DNA of 64,000 nt from Cryphonectria parasitica EP155 (GCF_011745365.1 NW_024468909.1:1798001-1862000), one strand, 5' to 3'; positions 1 through 11,080 are shown, counted from the stretch's first letter. Numbers and translations are program-made. Notes: generated by a model not told the origin, from the sequence alone.

Positions 1-615
1 TGAAGGAGGCCGTTGAAGTCATGTAGGATTCTTTTGGGCGTCTTCTTTCCCAGGTGGACCAGTTTGCCAGGAGCCAGTGGTCCTCGCAGGACTGATCCGA
101 CGGTGTTTTGTAGTTGGACTGCGTCTCCCGTGCCGGATACGGAGAGATTCTCGAACATGATACCGGTCCGGGCAGATGAGATGCCCTCTCGCTCGAGTTG
201 TCGGACGAAGCTTTGAACCCCTGCTTGTTGTGTGAGCACAGTACTTTCACACTTGAGGGGGCTGAATCATTGGGAGAGACTGACATTTGTAAGGGTTGAA
301 GTTTGGGTTGTCAGGCTTCATCTCTGGAGCGTCGCTGGGGATCGTGATGACCTGGTGAAGTCTTGAGGGATCTTCATCTGCACCTGCGCGCGAGGCCGTT
401 CGTGACAAGCCTGTGGCGATCCTGTGCAGCTCTCTCCTGTCGGATTCATCGATCAAGCCTCTGTCGACAACGGAGCTGTCTGACTGTTCCACTGCTGTGC
501 CTGAACCCGAGGCTGAAACCGAATCATCGATTTCGTCCAGGTGCTCATACAAATCATTGTCACCTTGGAGACGTGCGTCGTCCACAGGTGACGAGGCTGT
601 GTTTTCTTTCTCCAT
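1..615 (-). CDS. PDR-type ABC transporter, N-terminal part (cut by window edge)
   Basis: This is the 5' end of a pleiotropic-drug-resistance (ABCG) transporter of the plasma membrane, a family that uses ATP to export drugs, toxins and lipids. Exon 1 is 615-285 and exon 2 runs from 220 past the left edge; the 64-nt intron has donor GTCAGT and acceptor GCAG, and splicing restores the PDR-like junction NPYK-WVQSFVRQLEREG. About 183 residues are visible. They hold the acidic, serine-rich N-terminal extension, a DESDRRELHRIATGLSR segment, and the stretch before the first nucleotide-binding domain (FENLSVSGTGDAVQLQ, then KKTPKRILHDFNGLL). The Walker A motif lies outside the window. I chose the ATG at 615; the longer upstream reading is only translated CA repeat. 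A TATA-like AT run lies about 205 bp upstream. Family is confident; substrate cannot be told. Confidence 0.88.
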
Positions 616-681
616 GCTGGAATTATGAGAATTCCAGACTCTAGGGTCCAAATCAGGAAGATTGGAAGAAAAAAACACCAA

Positions 682-706
682 ACACACGCACACACACACA
701 CACACA
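682..706. repeat. (CA)n dinucleotide microsatellite
   Basis: A nearly pure CA tract of about 25 nt lies 70-90 nt upstream of the ABC transporter start codon, probably within its leader or core promoter. Translated on the minus strand it gives a meaningless Cys-Val run, so it does not belong to the protein. Confidence 0.9.
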
Positions 707-820
707 AAAACAGAGGAAGGAAAAAGGAGAGAGAAAAAGGATGCCTGGATTTATTCCCTTTGTGAAATAATATTCACCAAGTTTGGCCAAGGCAGTCAGT
801 CGTGCCGGTCCAGGGAGTAA

Positions 821-830
821 ATATATAAAA
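821..830 (-). promoter_or_regulatory. TATA-like element of the ABC transporter
   Basis: The minus strand reads TTTTATATAT about 205 bp upstream of the transporter ATG. Composition and distance fit a fungal TATA box, but AT runs are common and there is no transcript start to anchor it. Confidence 0.3.
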
Positions 831-1919
831 GATGAGGATGGAACGGTGATCAACCTCGACCCGGAGACCGCCAAGAAAAAGAGAAAAGCATCTGCACTCC
901 CCTCAGCTCTCCGAGAAAAGACGGAGTTAGGTAAACATTCGTCATTCACAATGCGCTGCGGATTACTGAAGGGCCCGGCTAAGACAGCCTGGTGCACCGG
1001 ATCTGATAAAGTTCATGAGCTACTGTACTTTAAGCCGTCCATCTCGATAGTTGGTCGTTTACGGACGGGGGTCTCGGGCCCGTTTCTATTTGCAACCCAC
1101 TGCATACGTACGGAGCAAAATAGCATAATACAGGCAGGCCAAACCCGACGGGCTCTCGGGGTAATGCATAGTAAATGAGCGACGAAGCTACCATACCAAT
1201 GGAAAAGACCGCACTATGCCTGAACTTTGTTTGTTTTGCGAGTCGTATTGGCGTAATGGTAAGCTCTGTTGGTTTGTTTGCCCTCAAGCCCCCTTTCCAT
1301 AGTCATTCCAGTTCTGTGTGAAGGGCTAGCGTTTAATATTTAGCCACAGCATAGCCCCAGATCCCTGGGACGGCCCCCCTGCTGACTCCGGCGCTCCGAA
1401 AGCGAGCGAAAGCGAGACACACACCTCGCAAATCTTTTGCGAAGGAGAGAAAGGCATTGTGGCCCCTAGATGTGAGCTAAACAGTTCCCGTAAAGTGGTC
1501 CAGACGGACTTAGGGGCTGGCATTAAGCAAAGAGCTACGAGGCTTCGTGTAACTAATTACTCAAAGTATGACTTTAGACGCATGCGTAAATGACGATCCA
1601 TTTTCGGTCTCTAGCGGGGATACGTGAAGTGCGCTTATGCAAAGTTCTCTGATCTCCTGTCATTTTCTTACGTGAACTTGTTTGAATATGTTGAGATGCG
1701 TTCGCTCACACACATATTCTTTTGGTTGTATATGAAAAGGTACGAAGTTGTTGAGCTGTCAGCTGTTCGCGAGAGAGCGTCCACCGGAACCTCATTTGAT
1801 TTACTTACACTAGCAAGAAGCAGTAAATGTGTATATAGGATAGCGGCCATTGGCTCAATAAAATTCAGTATACCTCATCATCATATATTAACAAGAGAAT
1901 ACCTTCTCACAGAGCCTAT

Positions 1920-2861
1920 TCAAACTCCAAGAAACCTCGCTGCATACTGTTCAAAAGTCTCAGGCTCGTGGCCTGAGTACTTCTTCACATTGCCCGCCTC
2001 CTCGGCGTAATTCAGAGGAGCAAACGGAGCGCCATTCTTCTGCCACCACTCGTCATTCTCCCAAAACGACTGTAAATAATTACAGATGACCTCTGGCCGC
2101 CCTGCCCTCTTCGCTTCCGCCGCCCTCTCTGCAGCCGTGCGCGTGTTTACCTTCACCTCACGCCCAGAGATCCTCTCGACCACCCTGACCGCCTCTGCGT
2201 CCGTCGACAGCTGTGGGCCGAGCACGTAGATGACATGTTTGCCCGTGGCGACAGGCGGGTCGACGAGGACCGCGCCGCCGACCTTGCCGATGTCGGCCGG
2301 CGAGATGTTGTCGCCGGCGGCCTTGCCCGAGACGAGCGTGGCCTCCCACGGCGTCTTGCTGCGATCCAGGCTGTTCTTGAAGATGTTGCTGGCGAACTGG
2401 CCCGCGCGCAGCGCCGTGTGCGCGATTCCTGCCTTCTCGATCGCCAGCTCGGCCTGCGCGTGGAGGTACGGGATGAACCTTGCCGGGGGAACGTCGGACA
2501 GGGCCTCGTCTGGGTGAATGGTGAAGGACGAGAGCAGGACGACGTGCTCGATGCCGGCGTCTTTCATGGCCGTGAAGGTAGGCTCCATCGACGGGCCCCC
2601 GTGCATGGCGTATGCGAAGGCAGTCTTGGCGCCCGACTGCTGGACAGCCGCCTTGACGGAGGCCGCATCGCTGAGGTCCGCCTGCACGCGGTGGAAGGCT
2701 CCAGACTGCTCCTGCGCCGTGGTAAGGGCCGCGATTGGCTTGTCGGTCTGGCGCATGGCGAGCCAGACCGAGGCCCCGCGCTGGCTGGCTTCGAGAGCTG
2801 CGGCGCCGCCCACCTCGCCCGTGGGGCCGAAGACGATCACATTGTTGTATTTGGGAGACAT
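1920..2861 (-). CDS. NmrA-like NAD(P)-binding protein
   Basis: Intronless, 313 residues, the usual size for NmrA-like / atypical short-chain dehydrogenase proteins. The N-terminus has a Rossmann beta strand and glycine-rich loop (IVFGPTGEVGG, residues 9-19) for NAD(P). It is followed by the alternating helix-strand pattern of the family, an LLSSFTIHPDEAL segment at the expected active-site strand, and a C-terminal region ending YAARFLGV. The classical SDR Tyr-x-x-x-Lys pair is not evident, as is common for NmrA-like proteins, which act either as redox sensors (as in nitrogen regulation by NmrA) or as isoflavone-reductase-like enzymes. The coding DNA is GC-rich compared with its AT-rich flanks. 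A GAA tract lies about 330 bp upstream. Family assignment is good; regulator or enzyme cannot be decided. Confidence 0.9.
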   Translation of the reverse strand: MSPKYNNVIVFGPTGEVGGAAALEASQRGASVWLAMRQTDKPIAALTTAQEQSGAFHRVQADLSDAASVKAAVQQSGAKTAFAYAMHGGPSMEPTFTAMKDAGIEHVVLLSSFTIHPDEALSDVPPARFIPYLHAQAELAIEKAGIAHTALRAGQFASNIFKNSLDRSKTPWEATLVSGKAAGDNISPADIGKVGGAVLVDPPVATGKHVIYVLGPQLSTDAEAVRVVERISGREVKVNTRTAAERAAEAKRAGRPEVICNYLQSFWENDEWWQKNGAPFAPLNYAEEAGNVKKYSGHEPETFEQYAARFLGV

Positions 2862-3331
2862 GATTATGATTCTTTCTTTTTGAAGTTTGTTAATTTGGTG
2901 TAATTATGATTCTACTTTGCTTACAGGACATTCTTATAGAGAAGAGGAGGGGGGAGGCCATGCTTTGAGACGATTCGCCTTTTATAAAGTCCGTAACGCC
3001 CTTAACGCCGGAGGACTTATAGAGCACCAAATATGTTTACTAAGCGGCTTACTGTAAAGGGGCATCAATCAGTGATGAGTATCTATATCTATCAGAGCAT
3101 GGATCGTAGGAGGGGTTGCGTAGATGAGGATTGTTCATATACGTGTTTCTGAAATGGGTGTATTTGCTCGGTAATTATAATTGATGAAGATGAAGAAGAA
3201 GAAGAAGAAGAAGAAGAAAGAGGTCTGGGTTAGCTTCTGCGAGTGATTATAGGAGACTCATACAAACCCCCTGTAATGAGACTCAATCCTAAATACTAGA
3301 CGACTTCGTACCATCGCGAGTTCCTCACTTT
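2862..3331. other. Intergenic region with GAA repeat
   Basis: It lies between the NmrA-like start (minus strand) and the stop of the membrane-protein gene, so it contains the NmrA-like promoter. Apart from the GAA repeat at 3192-3219 nothing is recognisable. Confidence 0.6.
3192..3219. repeat. (GAA)n trinucleotide microsatellite
   Basis: About nine GAA units, purine on the plus strand, located between the NmrA-like gene and its upstream neighbour. Confidence 0.9.
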
Positions 3332-5046
3332 TCAACTCAGTCCAACGCATGTTTCGTAACCCCGTAGCATCTGACCAACGACAATAAAGCCTCCGATGGC
3401 AGGTATCGAATATAGTGCCATTATCAGGTATACTGTACGCCAATCGGAAAGAAGTCCCATACTGGGAAGACCTTCTGCCCCGGGAGGGTCTTCCTTGCTC
3501 CAGACGTTGTTCATGAAGTTAAGAACATGCCCATGAACTGTTAGAATCATGGGTGCCAGGCCAAGCAGGACCCCAAAAACTAGCCACATCATGGTCCAAA
3601 CACGCTCGTACAGTGCACTGTCCCCCTTAGCGAAGCCACTGAGGCAGCCGACAATGACAAGTGGTACGAGGGCAACACAGGGACTGGAAAAGTAGACCAT
3701 AAGCATCTTTCGTTTGAACCAACATGCGTCATTCACGCCGCCATCCAATTTCAGCTTGTCCCACGCCACATCTGGACGAAACCTTGGAGCCATATTCCCA
3801 TAATCGAGCAGCAAATCGTCGGACGACTCCTTCGAAAGGCAGCCTGTAGTCCCAGAGACTGCGAAGCGGTGACCATTGCGTGCAGAAGCCAGTGTCTGCC
3901 GCAATTTGGCGAGCTCAGGCGAGTCTACCATGAACATGGTATCGTATTGCGGACAGACTAGATTACCGAGCAGGTTGACGAAAGACATCCATGCATATTG
4001 TGCTGCGGTAAGGCCAAAGGCGGCATATCCAAGGCGCTCAATCTGGTCTCCTCTAGTCTGATACAGAGTGACCGAAGCGTAACAGAGCTGTAGAATGGAA
4101 ATCAAAATCTTGACAAAGCTGTAAGAGCTAGAGACAGTGACCGGCGGAGGGTCAATGTTACGATGGCGGAACTGGGTCTTGAGCCACAGTTTAAACTTCG
4201 TGCGCATAGTTGTCTCGTCTGAGACCTGTGGATCATCGTCGAAGGTAGCAGATCCGGGGACGGTTACGAGCTCGTACCCTTTTGGAAGCACACAGCAGCC
4301 ATGAATCTTGACTGCTAAAAGATCTGAAGGTTCTTTGTTCTCGTATTTTTAGCAGGCCTTCGAAATACGATTGGTTTATGCTTTTAACTGATAAGGTCTC
4401 TTAACATACCTTGTTTAGCCTCTAATATAATGGGCGCCGTAGCTGCCGACGGATCACTTGAGACAGCTTCAGACGGAGCTGAGTTATTGAGGCATTCTCT
4501 TTCTCGGGCTTCTCCGGGGACCGTCTCCATTTCAAAGTCGTCATGAGATGACCCAGGTTCCAGAATGAGACCTGTCCGTCCTCGAGGTTGCGAATCACTC
4601 CCATCCCCCTCCTTTTTTATGTGTGTGGGAACCACGGCGCACAAAGCTCCAGCGCGAGCCGCTGTCTTGAGGTCCCCCCCTTTGCCGAATTTAGCCCAGC
4701 TGCAGATAGCCATCACGCCACGAACCACGCCGCTCGATGGAAACAGGAGGGCCATCAGGATATTCACAATGGTAGCGAGCAGGCTTTGGCCGGGGCTGCT
4801 AATGGTAGTCGCCGCATGAGCAAGATAGTTAACAGTGTAGAACTGTAGAATATAGGCTCGTGTCGGTTTGGAACATAGCAAAGTGCGGTTCCCGTCTTGC
4901 CCGCAGCCGGGGTCGTCGTCGGAACACTGTGTAGAATTCACGTTCGTCCTTATAGCCTGAGTGCTGCTTTGACTGCTGACGAGCGGAGTCAGGGTCAAGA
5001 GGATGAAGAGGAATGTGATTGCTAGATAATTGGCGGACTGGGCCAT
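3332..5046 (-). CDS. Multi-pass membrane protein of unknown function (fungal)
   Basis: Two exons, 5046-4410 and 4311-3332, joined over a 98-nt intron (donor GTATGT, acceptor TTTTAGCAG), give 538 residues. I chose the ATG at 5046 because it starts with a clean signal or anchor sequence (ANYLAITFLFILLTLTPLV); an in-frame ATG 29 codons upstream adds only polar sequence. After a Cys-containing, N-glycosylation-rich lumenal stretch come two hydrophobic segments. An acidic cytosolic-type linker follows, then the junction VKIHGCCVLPKGYELV, which recurs in fungal proteins of this kind. Exon 2 has about five more membrane spans, the last near the C-terminus. The layout resembles the uncharacterised fungal integral membrane proteins found beside HET and other variable genes; I know no function. 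Splice phase and junction support the model well. Confidence 0.75.
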
Positions 5047-6217
5047 GGCGGTTCGAGGCCTACAAGGTCTGAGCCTGCTGGTATGGTTGTCTGGGCAAAC
5101 GACGTAGCAAAGACTGAACGGATCACTACGCAAAGAGCAGAGAAATAATACACATTTCGTATCTACCTAGATAGAAAAAGCCAGACGCAAAGAAATGCAG
5201 GTGGCAGAGCCTTGATATATTCGTCTGCCACTTGAACTAGCATTTTTGCTCAGCTCCTACAGCGATAACCGCCCTTGATTCTCGTAATTTGTTTCTGTGG
5301 CGTAGCTCAATCGATTGAATAAGTAATCGCAGCAAACTTAAATTTCTTGTGGCGTTCTGTATGCATGTCTGTCCAGCTGAATTGGAGCCGGATCACGTTG
5401 CCGAGTCACCCCTGAGGATCTGCATAATATGCAGGTTACAGAACAAGTCACACCTGACGGAACAGCAGAGCTGGGAGAAGAACCCTGAATTGTAGTAACC
5501 TGTTCTGTGATCTGCATGTTAGACAAATTGTAGTGTTGAGAAAAGCACACTAAAAGACATTGCAAAAGGTAGGAAAGGCGATTTGTTGAGTACTTAGGTA
5601 CTCTGTAAGTCTTGCAAAATCACAGTGATTGGCCTCTCAGGCTGGCGGACACCTTTGGGGGCCATATACAAGTAATACATCCAGCTTCCTCGGTCCTGGT
5701 TCGCGTGAGGTTCATAATGCTTACTGAGCAACAGGAGTTGTGTAGAATGATTCACAACAAACATTTGATCTGGCGAGAAAGGGTTCTGATGAGACAGAAG
5801 CCTCCGCGCATGGGACCATCACGGTCACCAGGAAAAGGCAATTGGAGTTCTAATTGATTCAAGTAATTCATCAGGTCCTGCAGAGGTCTAGCTAATAAAT
5901 AAGCGCAGCCACAGCTTCCTTGTCAGTCTCTACTCCTTAACTTTTCATTCTTCCTTCTTGATTTGTTGATGATGATATGATGCATTCATCACAGTGAACA
6001 TAGGGTTCATCCTTGTTTTTAACTTGAAACACGGGTTTGTTACAAGATAATGATGAACAACTGCTGTGACGAAGCAATAAGAAACACCAAAAGCCTTTGG
6101 CAATCAATCATTCGTATCATTGGTCACTTTGTACAATATGGTGTGCTATAAATATAAACAGCTCTGAGAAGAAAACATCCCTGCTGGCTTCTGCGCTTTT
6201 CCTTTCCAACCCTTTTC
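5047..6217. other. Intergenic region with an imperfect inverted repeat
   Basis: It contains the promoter of the membrane-protein gene and the 3' side of the GH16 gene. No coding potential that I would defend. A 23-nt inverted repeat is annotated separately. AT-rich between about 5,870 and 6,180. Confidence 0.6.
5429..5517. repeat. Imperfect inverted repeat, 23-nt arms, 43-nt loop
   Basis: The arms are 5429-5451 (starts ATGCAGGTTACAGAACA) and 5495-5517; the reverse complement of the second starts ATGCAGATCACAGAACA. They match at 19 of 23 positions and all four differences are transitions (A/G or C/T). This could be a small hairpin or the remnant of a miniature inverted-repeat element; transition-only divergence would also fit repeat-induced point mutation. 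Confidence 0.55.
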
Positions 6218-7224
6218 TTACGGGTTATAACTCACAACGCTGAGATACTGCACGTCAAAGTAAGTCGTCTCAGTCGGGCCGGTGGAGCCGCTGCTGCCCA
6301 GCATCTGGTAGTCGATAATCATGTAAAACGGCTCACCGACCATGTCAGAGCCGTACTGGGTGGTGATGAGGTCCCCGTTGATGTAGAACTCGGCCTTGAG
6401 CGTGGTTCCGTCGTCCTCGGGCCGCAGCTCGACGAGGATCGTGTGCCACGCCGTGGTGGGCGTCGAGTACGCATAGTCCTGCGCGGCGACCACGGTGCTC
6501 GTGTTGAACGTGTTGAAGCTGATGTCGCCGTCGCCCTTCCACTCGGCCAGGTCGATCTCGGGCGGCCAGCTGTTGACGCCGTCCAGCCACCACGCCGGCC
6601 AGCAGCCCTCCGCCACGGGTGCCACAAAGTTGGCCTGGAAGTCCAGCCCGCCGTCTGCTTCCACTGTGAAGTACTGCTTGGCGTAGATCGTGCCGGAGTT
6701 GTAGCTGAGGGCCGAGTCGGAGGCTTGTGGGCCTGTGTAGACGGACTCGAGCTGCAGGTAGGCATTGTCGATGATGCTCACTTGCGACTCCAGCATGAGC
6801 GCCGCGCCGTTGTGCTGGTTTGAGTAGGGTTAGCTTTCTCGTTGGGTTTAGGTTTTCAGATCTTAAAGTAAGGTTGGATGTTTACTAGTATGATGTGTTA
6901 GCTAAATAATCACGGACTCGGGATTATATTTTGCATTTTCGATGTATTCATGATTGGGGGAAGAAAGAGGTGCCACGGATGCAGTTGACATAAACAGGAA
7001 CAGAGAGAGCAAGAGAGAGAGAGGGAAGACTACGAACCCGTGTCACCCCAAGGATACGCAAAGTTAAAGTACTCCTCCAAATCATCCTCGCTGTCAAAAC
7101 ACGTATCGGGAATCAGGGTCGTTGCGCGCTTCTTAAGGTCACGCTCGCGCAGTGGGTCGGCGTGCTTGGCGGTGACGAGGCCGGCCCCGAGAGCGAGGGC
7201 AACGAGGACACGTAGAGGGGCCAT
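6218..7224 (-). CDS. Secreted GH16 family glycoside hydrolase (beta-glucanase-like)
   Basis: Exon 1 (7224 to about 7038/7039) encodes a signal peptide (MAPLRVLVALALGAGLVTA) and a short pro-segment ending LKKR, a Kex2-type site. Exon 2 (6814-6218) carries the concanavalin A-like fold. The catalytic GH16 signature is intact: PPEIDLAEW, with E148, D150 and E153 as nucleophile, helper and acid/base in the ExDxxE pattern. Predicted length is about 260 residues, a single-domain secreted enzyme acting on beta-glucans in wall or biomass. The acceptor is clear (branch CTAAC, then CCAG before HNGAALM) and the donor looks like GTTCGT after ACGG. However, that donor leaves one extra G relative to exon 2, so the junction is out of phase by one base. 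Either the GGG run has an extra base or a different donor is used. Confidence 0.78.
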
Positions 7225-8488
7225 GATTGATTGATTGATTGATTGTGTGGGGCCTTTCTTCTTGTTCCCCTCTATTGTTGTTGTTGAGGTGATGGTGGTG
7301 GTAGGGAATGAATGATGATGCAGTGAACAATAATTACGCCGTGCTTGGGGACGAACTTGGATAGAGTGGAGCAAAGATGATGACCTAGTTTATCGATGCC
7401 GTACAACATGGGATGATAAAAGAAAAGTTCCGAGAAGATGAGATTTACCCGGCGAGCATGTTTCTTTTTATGCTCATCAAGAAAGCTCCCTTTCCTTGCC
7501 TGGACCTTTCTCCTCCTTTTTACATCAACAGCTTTGACGGGGAAACAACAAGGATGACTGACAGCGGTACCATAAAATCATAAAACCCCTCCCTCCTTCG
7601 TATTCGAGGACAAATCTGAACACCCACTCCGGCCTCTTGTGACCTCCTCAAACGGGAAACCTGTCAACCGGGGCCCTTGTTGTTGTTGTTGCGTATAGAC
7701 AAGTCCCCTTTCCCCTCCCCTCCCCGGCAGCCGCCGCCCTGCCATCTCGTCCTTGGATGGTTTCGAAACACGCCCACTGCAGTGGGGAATGAGAGGTTGG
7801 CCTGACAGTGGAAACAAAAAACCACCTTCCTGTGGAGCCTAGGGCTCGGTGGTCAAGTCACGAAATAATGGGGTTGCTGGGGAGGGGGTCGTATCGACCC
7901 TCTTTACTCCACGAATCTCGAGCTTTCACGTTACGAGATGGTGGACGGGAAAAGCAGTTTGGTTGTCAAGGCAAGAAGCGAACCAAAGAGGAAATGGTTG
8001 CGTTTGAGTGTCGTAGAGAGAGGGGGGGGGGGCGGAGGGAGGCAGGGCGGGTTGAGAATGATCGACACTCGGGGGTAAGCATATTAGTATATACGTTATG
8101 ATATGTTCCCAAATGCACCGGGGCATTCGGAGCCGGACAACCAACCTATTGTGTTTAAGCGAGCCCGCCAGAGCAGTGAGTGGTTTGAAACAGCCAGCGG
8201 GTGACTTGTAGTGAGTTGGGGAGTGGGGAAAGAAGGAATCGAAACGGAGACGGACGGGGGGTTTCCGTTTCATGATCGACAGGGCGTGGGCCCATGTGGT
8301 ACCTTGGTTATGCATATTCAGATCTTCGAGCCAAATTACAAGTACCGGCCGTGCCCCTCTCGATGCACCTCAAGGAACAGAGACGCTCTTCGTAACGTAT
8401 CATGGTACATGGTAGACATCCTTATTCCAGAATTCGGCCGGCTGGTCCAGTGGTAATGGTCATAAAACATATATATATATCGATGTGG

Positions 8489-8529
<41 letters not shown>

Positions 8530-8708
8530 ATGTAATGCCCGTATGCCAAGTACCATATGCTTGTATTAAATCTTTTTTCTTTTTTCTTCCCAGACATGTA
8601 ATTCCCTACAAGATAGTGAATATAGCACTACCCTCCAAATAGTGCATCGTCAGTCCAAGACCAGACCCCGCCTCCTGAGGAGGAGTTGAGGGAACGACTC
8701 TCCCTCTT
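7225..8708. other. Intergenic region with ATTG and CT repeats
   Basis: The GH16 leader starts here with an ATTG tetranucleotide run directly before its ATG (about 7223-7246). The rest up to about 8,500 shows only broken short reading frames. The last 180 bp are likely the permease 3' UTR. No tRNA or other RNA gene could be supported. Confidence 0.6.
8491..8525. repeat. (CT)n dinucleotide microsatellite
   Basis: A pure TC tract of about 35 nt, preceded by a short AT run, lies about 190 bp beyond the stop of the amino-acid permease. Confidence 0.95.
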
Positions 8709-10802
8709 CTAGATCAGACCATGGATGATGCGCTTGAACCAGCTCTGCTTGGGCTCAACATCATCGTCCTCGGGGTTGTGGACACGAAGACCAGACTTGA
8801 GATCCATCTCGTGGATGGGGACCATCAGGCGCCAATCCTTGGTGTAGATCTTCCAGCCGAGATACAGGGCGAGGACCACAGGCGCGGCGAGGAAGCTCTC
8901 GAAAAAGACCTCAGCATCAGGAGTGGCATCGGCAGAAGGCTGCACAAAAGTTAGTGGGATGCCCTTGCAGTTGATCGGATGAGGAGTAGAAGGACGATGA
9001 GGGAGGGGAGGAAGAAGAAGTTTGTGTTTTGACTTACGTAGAGGGAGCTGTAGAAGGTGGCGATGAGGCACAGAATGGCGAGGATGAGACCAATCCAGCT
9101 ACCCCAGACGCCGAGGGTAGGCTTGTAGGGGATCTGGTCGAGGGTGTAGCCGTGGGCCTTCCAGGCCTTGCGGAAGCGGATGTGGGTGGCACAGATGGTG
9201 CCCCAGACGAAGAGGTACGACAGGCCCGACAGCGCAAGCAGCCAGCCAAAGATGGTGCTCTGGTCCGTGGCCTCGCCGATGAAAGCGAGCAGGCCAAAGG
9301 CGATCTGGACGACGATGCACCAGATGGGACGCCCAGAAGCGTCGACGTAGGCCAGGAAACGGGGAGCCATTCCTCGCTCGGCCATGGCCTGCATCGTCCT
9401 GGTCGAGCCGAATGTGCACGAGTTGGCGACAGAGATGACGGCCAGGGTGATGACCACGTTGAAGATGGAGGGCAGGACGGAGATGCCGGCGTCCTGGATG
9501 GCGAGCACAAAGGGCGAGGCCTTGGTGTTGGCGCCCGAAGAGCCCTCCAGTCTGGGGTCGTTGTACGGCAGGATGAGGCCGACAATGAAGAGGTTGACCA
9601 CGTAGAAGAAGCAGATGCGCCAGAAGACCTGCTTTGTAGCCTGGGGGATGGCCTTCCTTGGGTTGACAGACTCAGCCGCAGCAAGGCCAACAAGCTCAGT
9701 TCCGCCAAAGGCGAAGCAAGCCGTCACAAACACACTGATTGTCTCGAGGTCAGCTTTCTGAAGATAGAGGGGACGAGTAGAAGAAGGGGGAAACCATATA
9801 GACATACCTGCAGAAGCCGTTGAAATCGGTAAAAGCACCAGGATTGTGCCAGTATTTTGCTCCAATATAGCCCTGGTTTCCGACACCGCCGCAGTTGATG
9901 ACAATGCCCAGGATGATGAAGCCTGTGCAAGCAGCAATCTTGATCATGGAGAGGACGAACTCGACCTCACCGTAACCGCGGACACCAAAAATCTGGATAG
10001 TAGAGAGGACCACGAGGAAAACGGCGATCCAGATACCTATTCGAGAGCAAAAGCAAAAACGTTAGCACTCCGTTCCCCCCCCCATTTCTTTCTTTTCGAA
10101 TCAAACTCCCCAAGAGGAACTGCTATAGCAAAGGGGATAACCTACCCATATTCAGATCGTCTCGCCAGAAGGTGATGGTGATGGACGCGGCCACGAGCTC
10201 AAACGGCAAGACGGTCAGCCAGGAGATGGCATAGTCCCAGCCCATGGCGAAACCCCATGAGGGATCAATGAACCGAACAATGTAGGTATAGAAAGCGCCG
10301 TTGACAGGATAGAGGACAGCCAGTTCAGCCAGGGCCTGGCATGTGAACAGCAGCATTATGCCGATAATCATGTAGCAGATGACGAGGGCTCCAGGACCGC
10401 CGGTTCGGAGAGCGCTTCCGGATCCAACGAAGAGACCAGCACCGATAGCACCACCTGTATGAACACCATGTTAGAATTGAAAAAGGGAGGAGAGCGAAGG
10501 TTGGGAATCCGAGTGAGTCGCACCAATAGCAATCACTAGTAGATGATGGTCAGCAAAAGTGTTCCATTTCAGAGCAGAGTAATGTTATATGATACAAAGG
10601 GGTGAGGAAAAACGACGAGAGAATGGTAGATTTCACACAAGGAATAAAACTTACTCTGCATATGTCTGTTCTTCAGGTCGCGGCTCAGGTTGCTTCCCTT
10701 GTGAACAACGCCGACCTCCTCGTCGACAATTTCCGAGCCGGACGTAACATGAGGCTCATAGGCCTCCTTGCCCGAGACATCCTTTTCGTCGTGGTGGGCC
10801 AT
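8709..10802 (-). CDS. Amino-acid permease, AAT family (GAP1-like)
   Basis: A plasma-membrane proton symporter for amino acids by family. Six exons: 10802-10655, 10535-10524, 10454-10146, 10036-9808, 9734-9038 and 8939-8709. They join in phase to 541 residues, the normal size for the family, with introns of 119, 69, 109, 73 and 98 nt. A hydrophilic N-terminus (residues 1-48) is followed by the family signature [20 protein letters not shown] and about 12 membrane segments. [14 protein letters not shown] with its NPRKAIP is the conserved middle block, and FYSSLY then [13 protein letters not shown] lies in the last loop. Exon 2 is only 12 nt and encodes the MIAI core of the signature, so it cannot be skipped without losing a conserved motif. 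Several GATAAG sites lie upstream, as expected for nitrogen control by GATA factors, but this is inference. Substrate range is unknown. Confidence 0.93.
10524..10535 (-). other. 12-nt micro-exon of the permease
   Basis: TGATTGCTATTG on the minus strand is flanked by an acceptor (CTACTAG) and a donor (GTGCGA). It fits phase 1 on both sides, completing the conserved MIAIGG of AAT-family permeases. Confidence 0.85.
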
Positions 10803-11080
10803 CTTGTTCCGCGGCGTGAGATGGAGGTTGTCAGACGCTGGCGAAGAAACAGAAGAAGAATTACACCGGCTGGGGGGGAACAAGCAGAAGTAAAAAGAAA
10901 GAAGTTCCTCTCTCGATCGCTCACGCACACAAACACACACGGACACTCTCTCACTCTCTTTCGCAGGGCTGCAGGGTTGGGGGCATAGGGCTGCTTCTTA
11001 TAATACGAGGGAGCGACATGGTCGGCCAGATTCGCGTGTGTATTAAAGTAAAGTAAGGTTCGGAGTGGCCACAGGTCTCT

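Larger units (their letters stand above)
616..1919. other. Intergenic region: ABC transporter promoter and NmrA-like gene 3' side
   Basis: No supported gene. It holds the leader of the ABC transporter (minus strand), a CA microsatellite and an AT-rich TATA-like run. A short plus-strand stretch at about 783-933 reads like protein but has no start, partner exon or recognised family. From about 1,560 on the base composition turns AT-richer toward the NmrA-like gene's 3' end. Confidence 0.6.

Noticed and set aside
2235..2903. Open frame opposite the NmrA-like gene
   Set aside because: Antisense shadow caused by GC-rich third positions.
8437..8460. tRNA-like start (GGTCCAGTGGTAATGG) resembling a tRNA A box
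   Set aside because: No B box (GGTTCGANNCC) and no acceptor stem partner follows; the sequence runs into an AT repeat.
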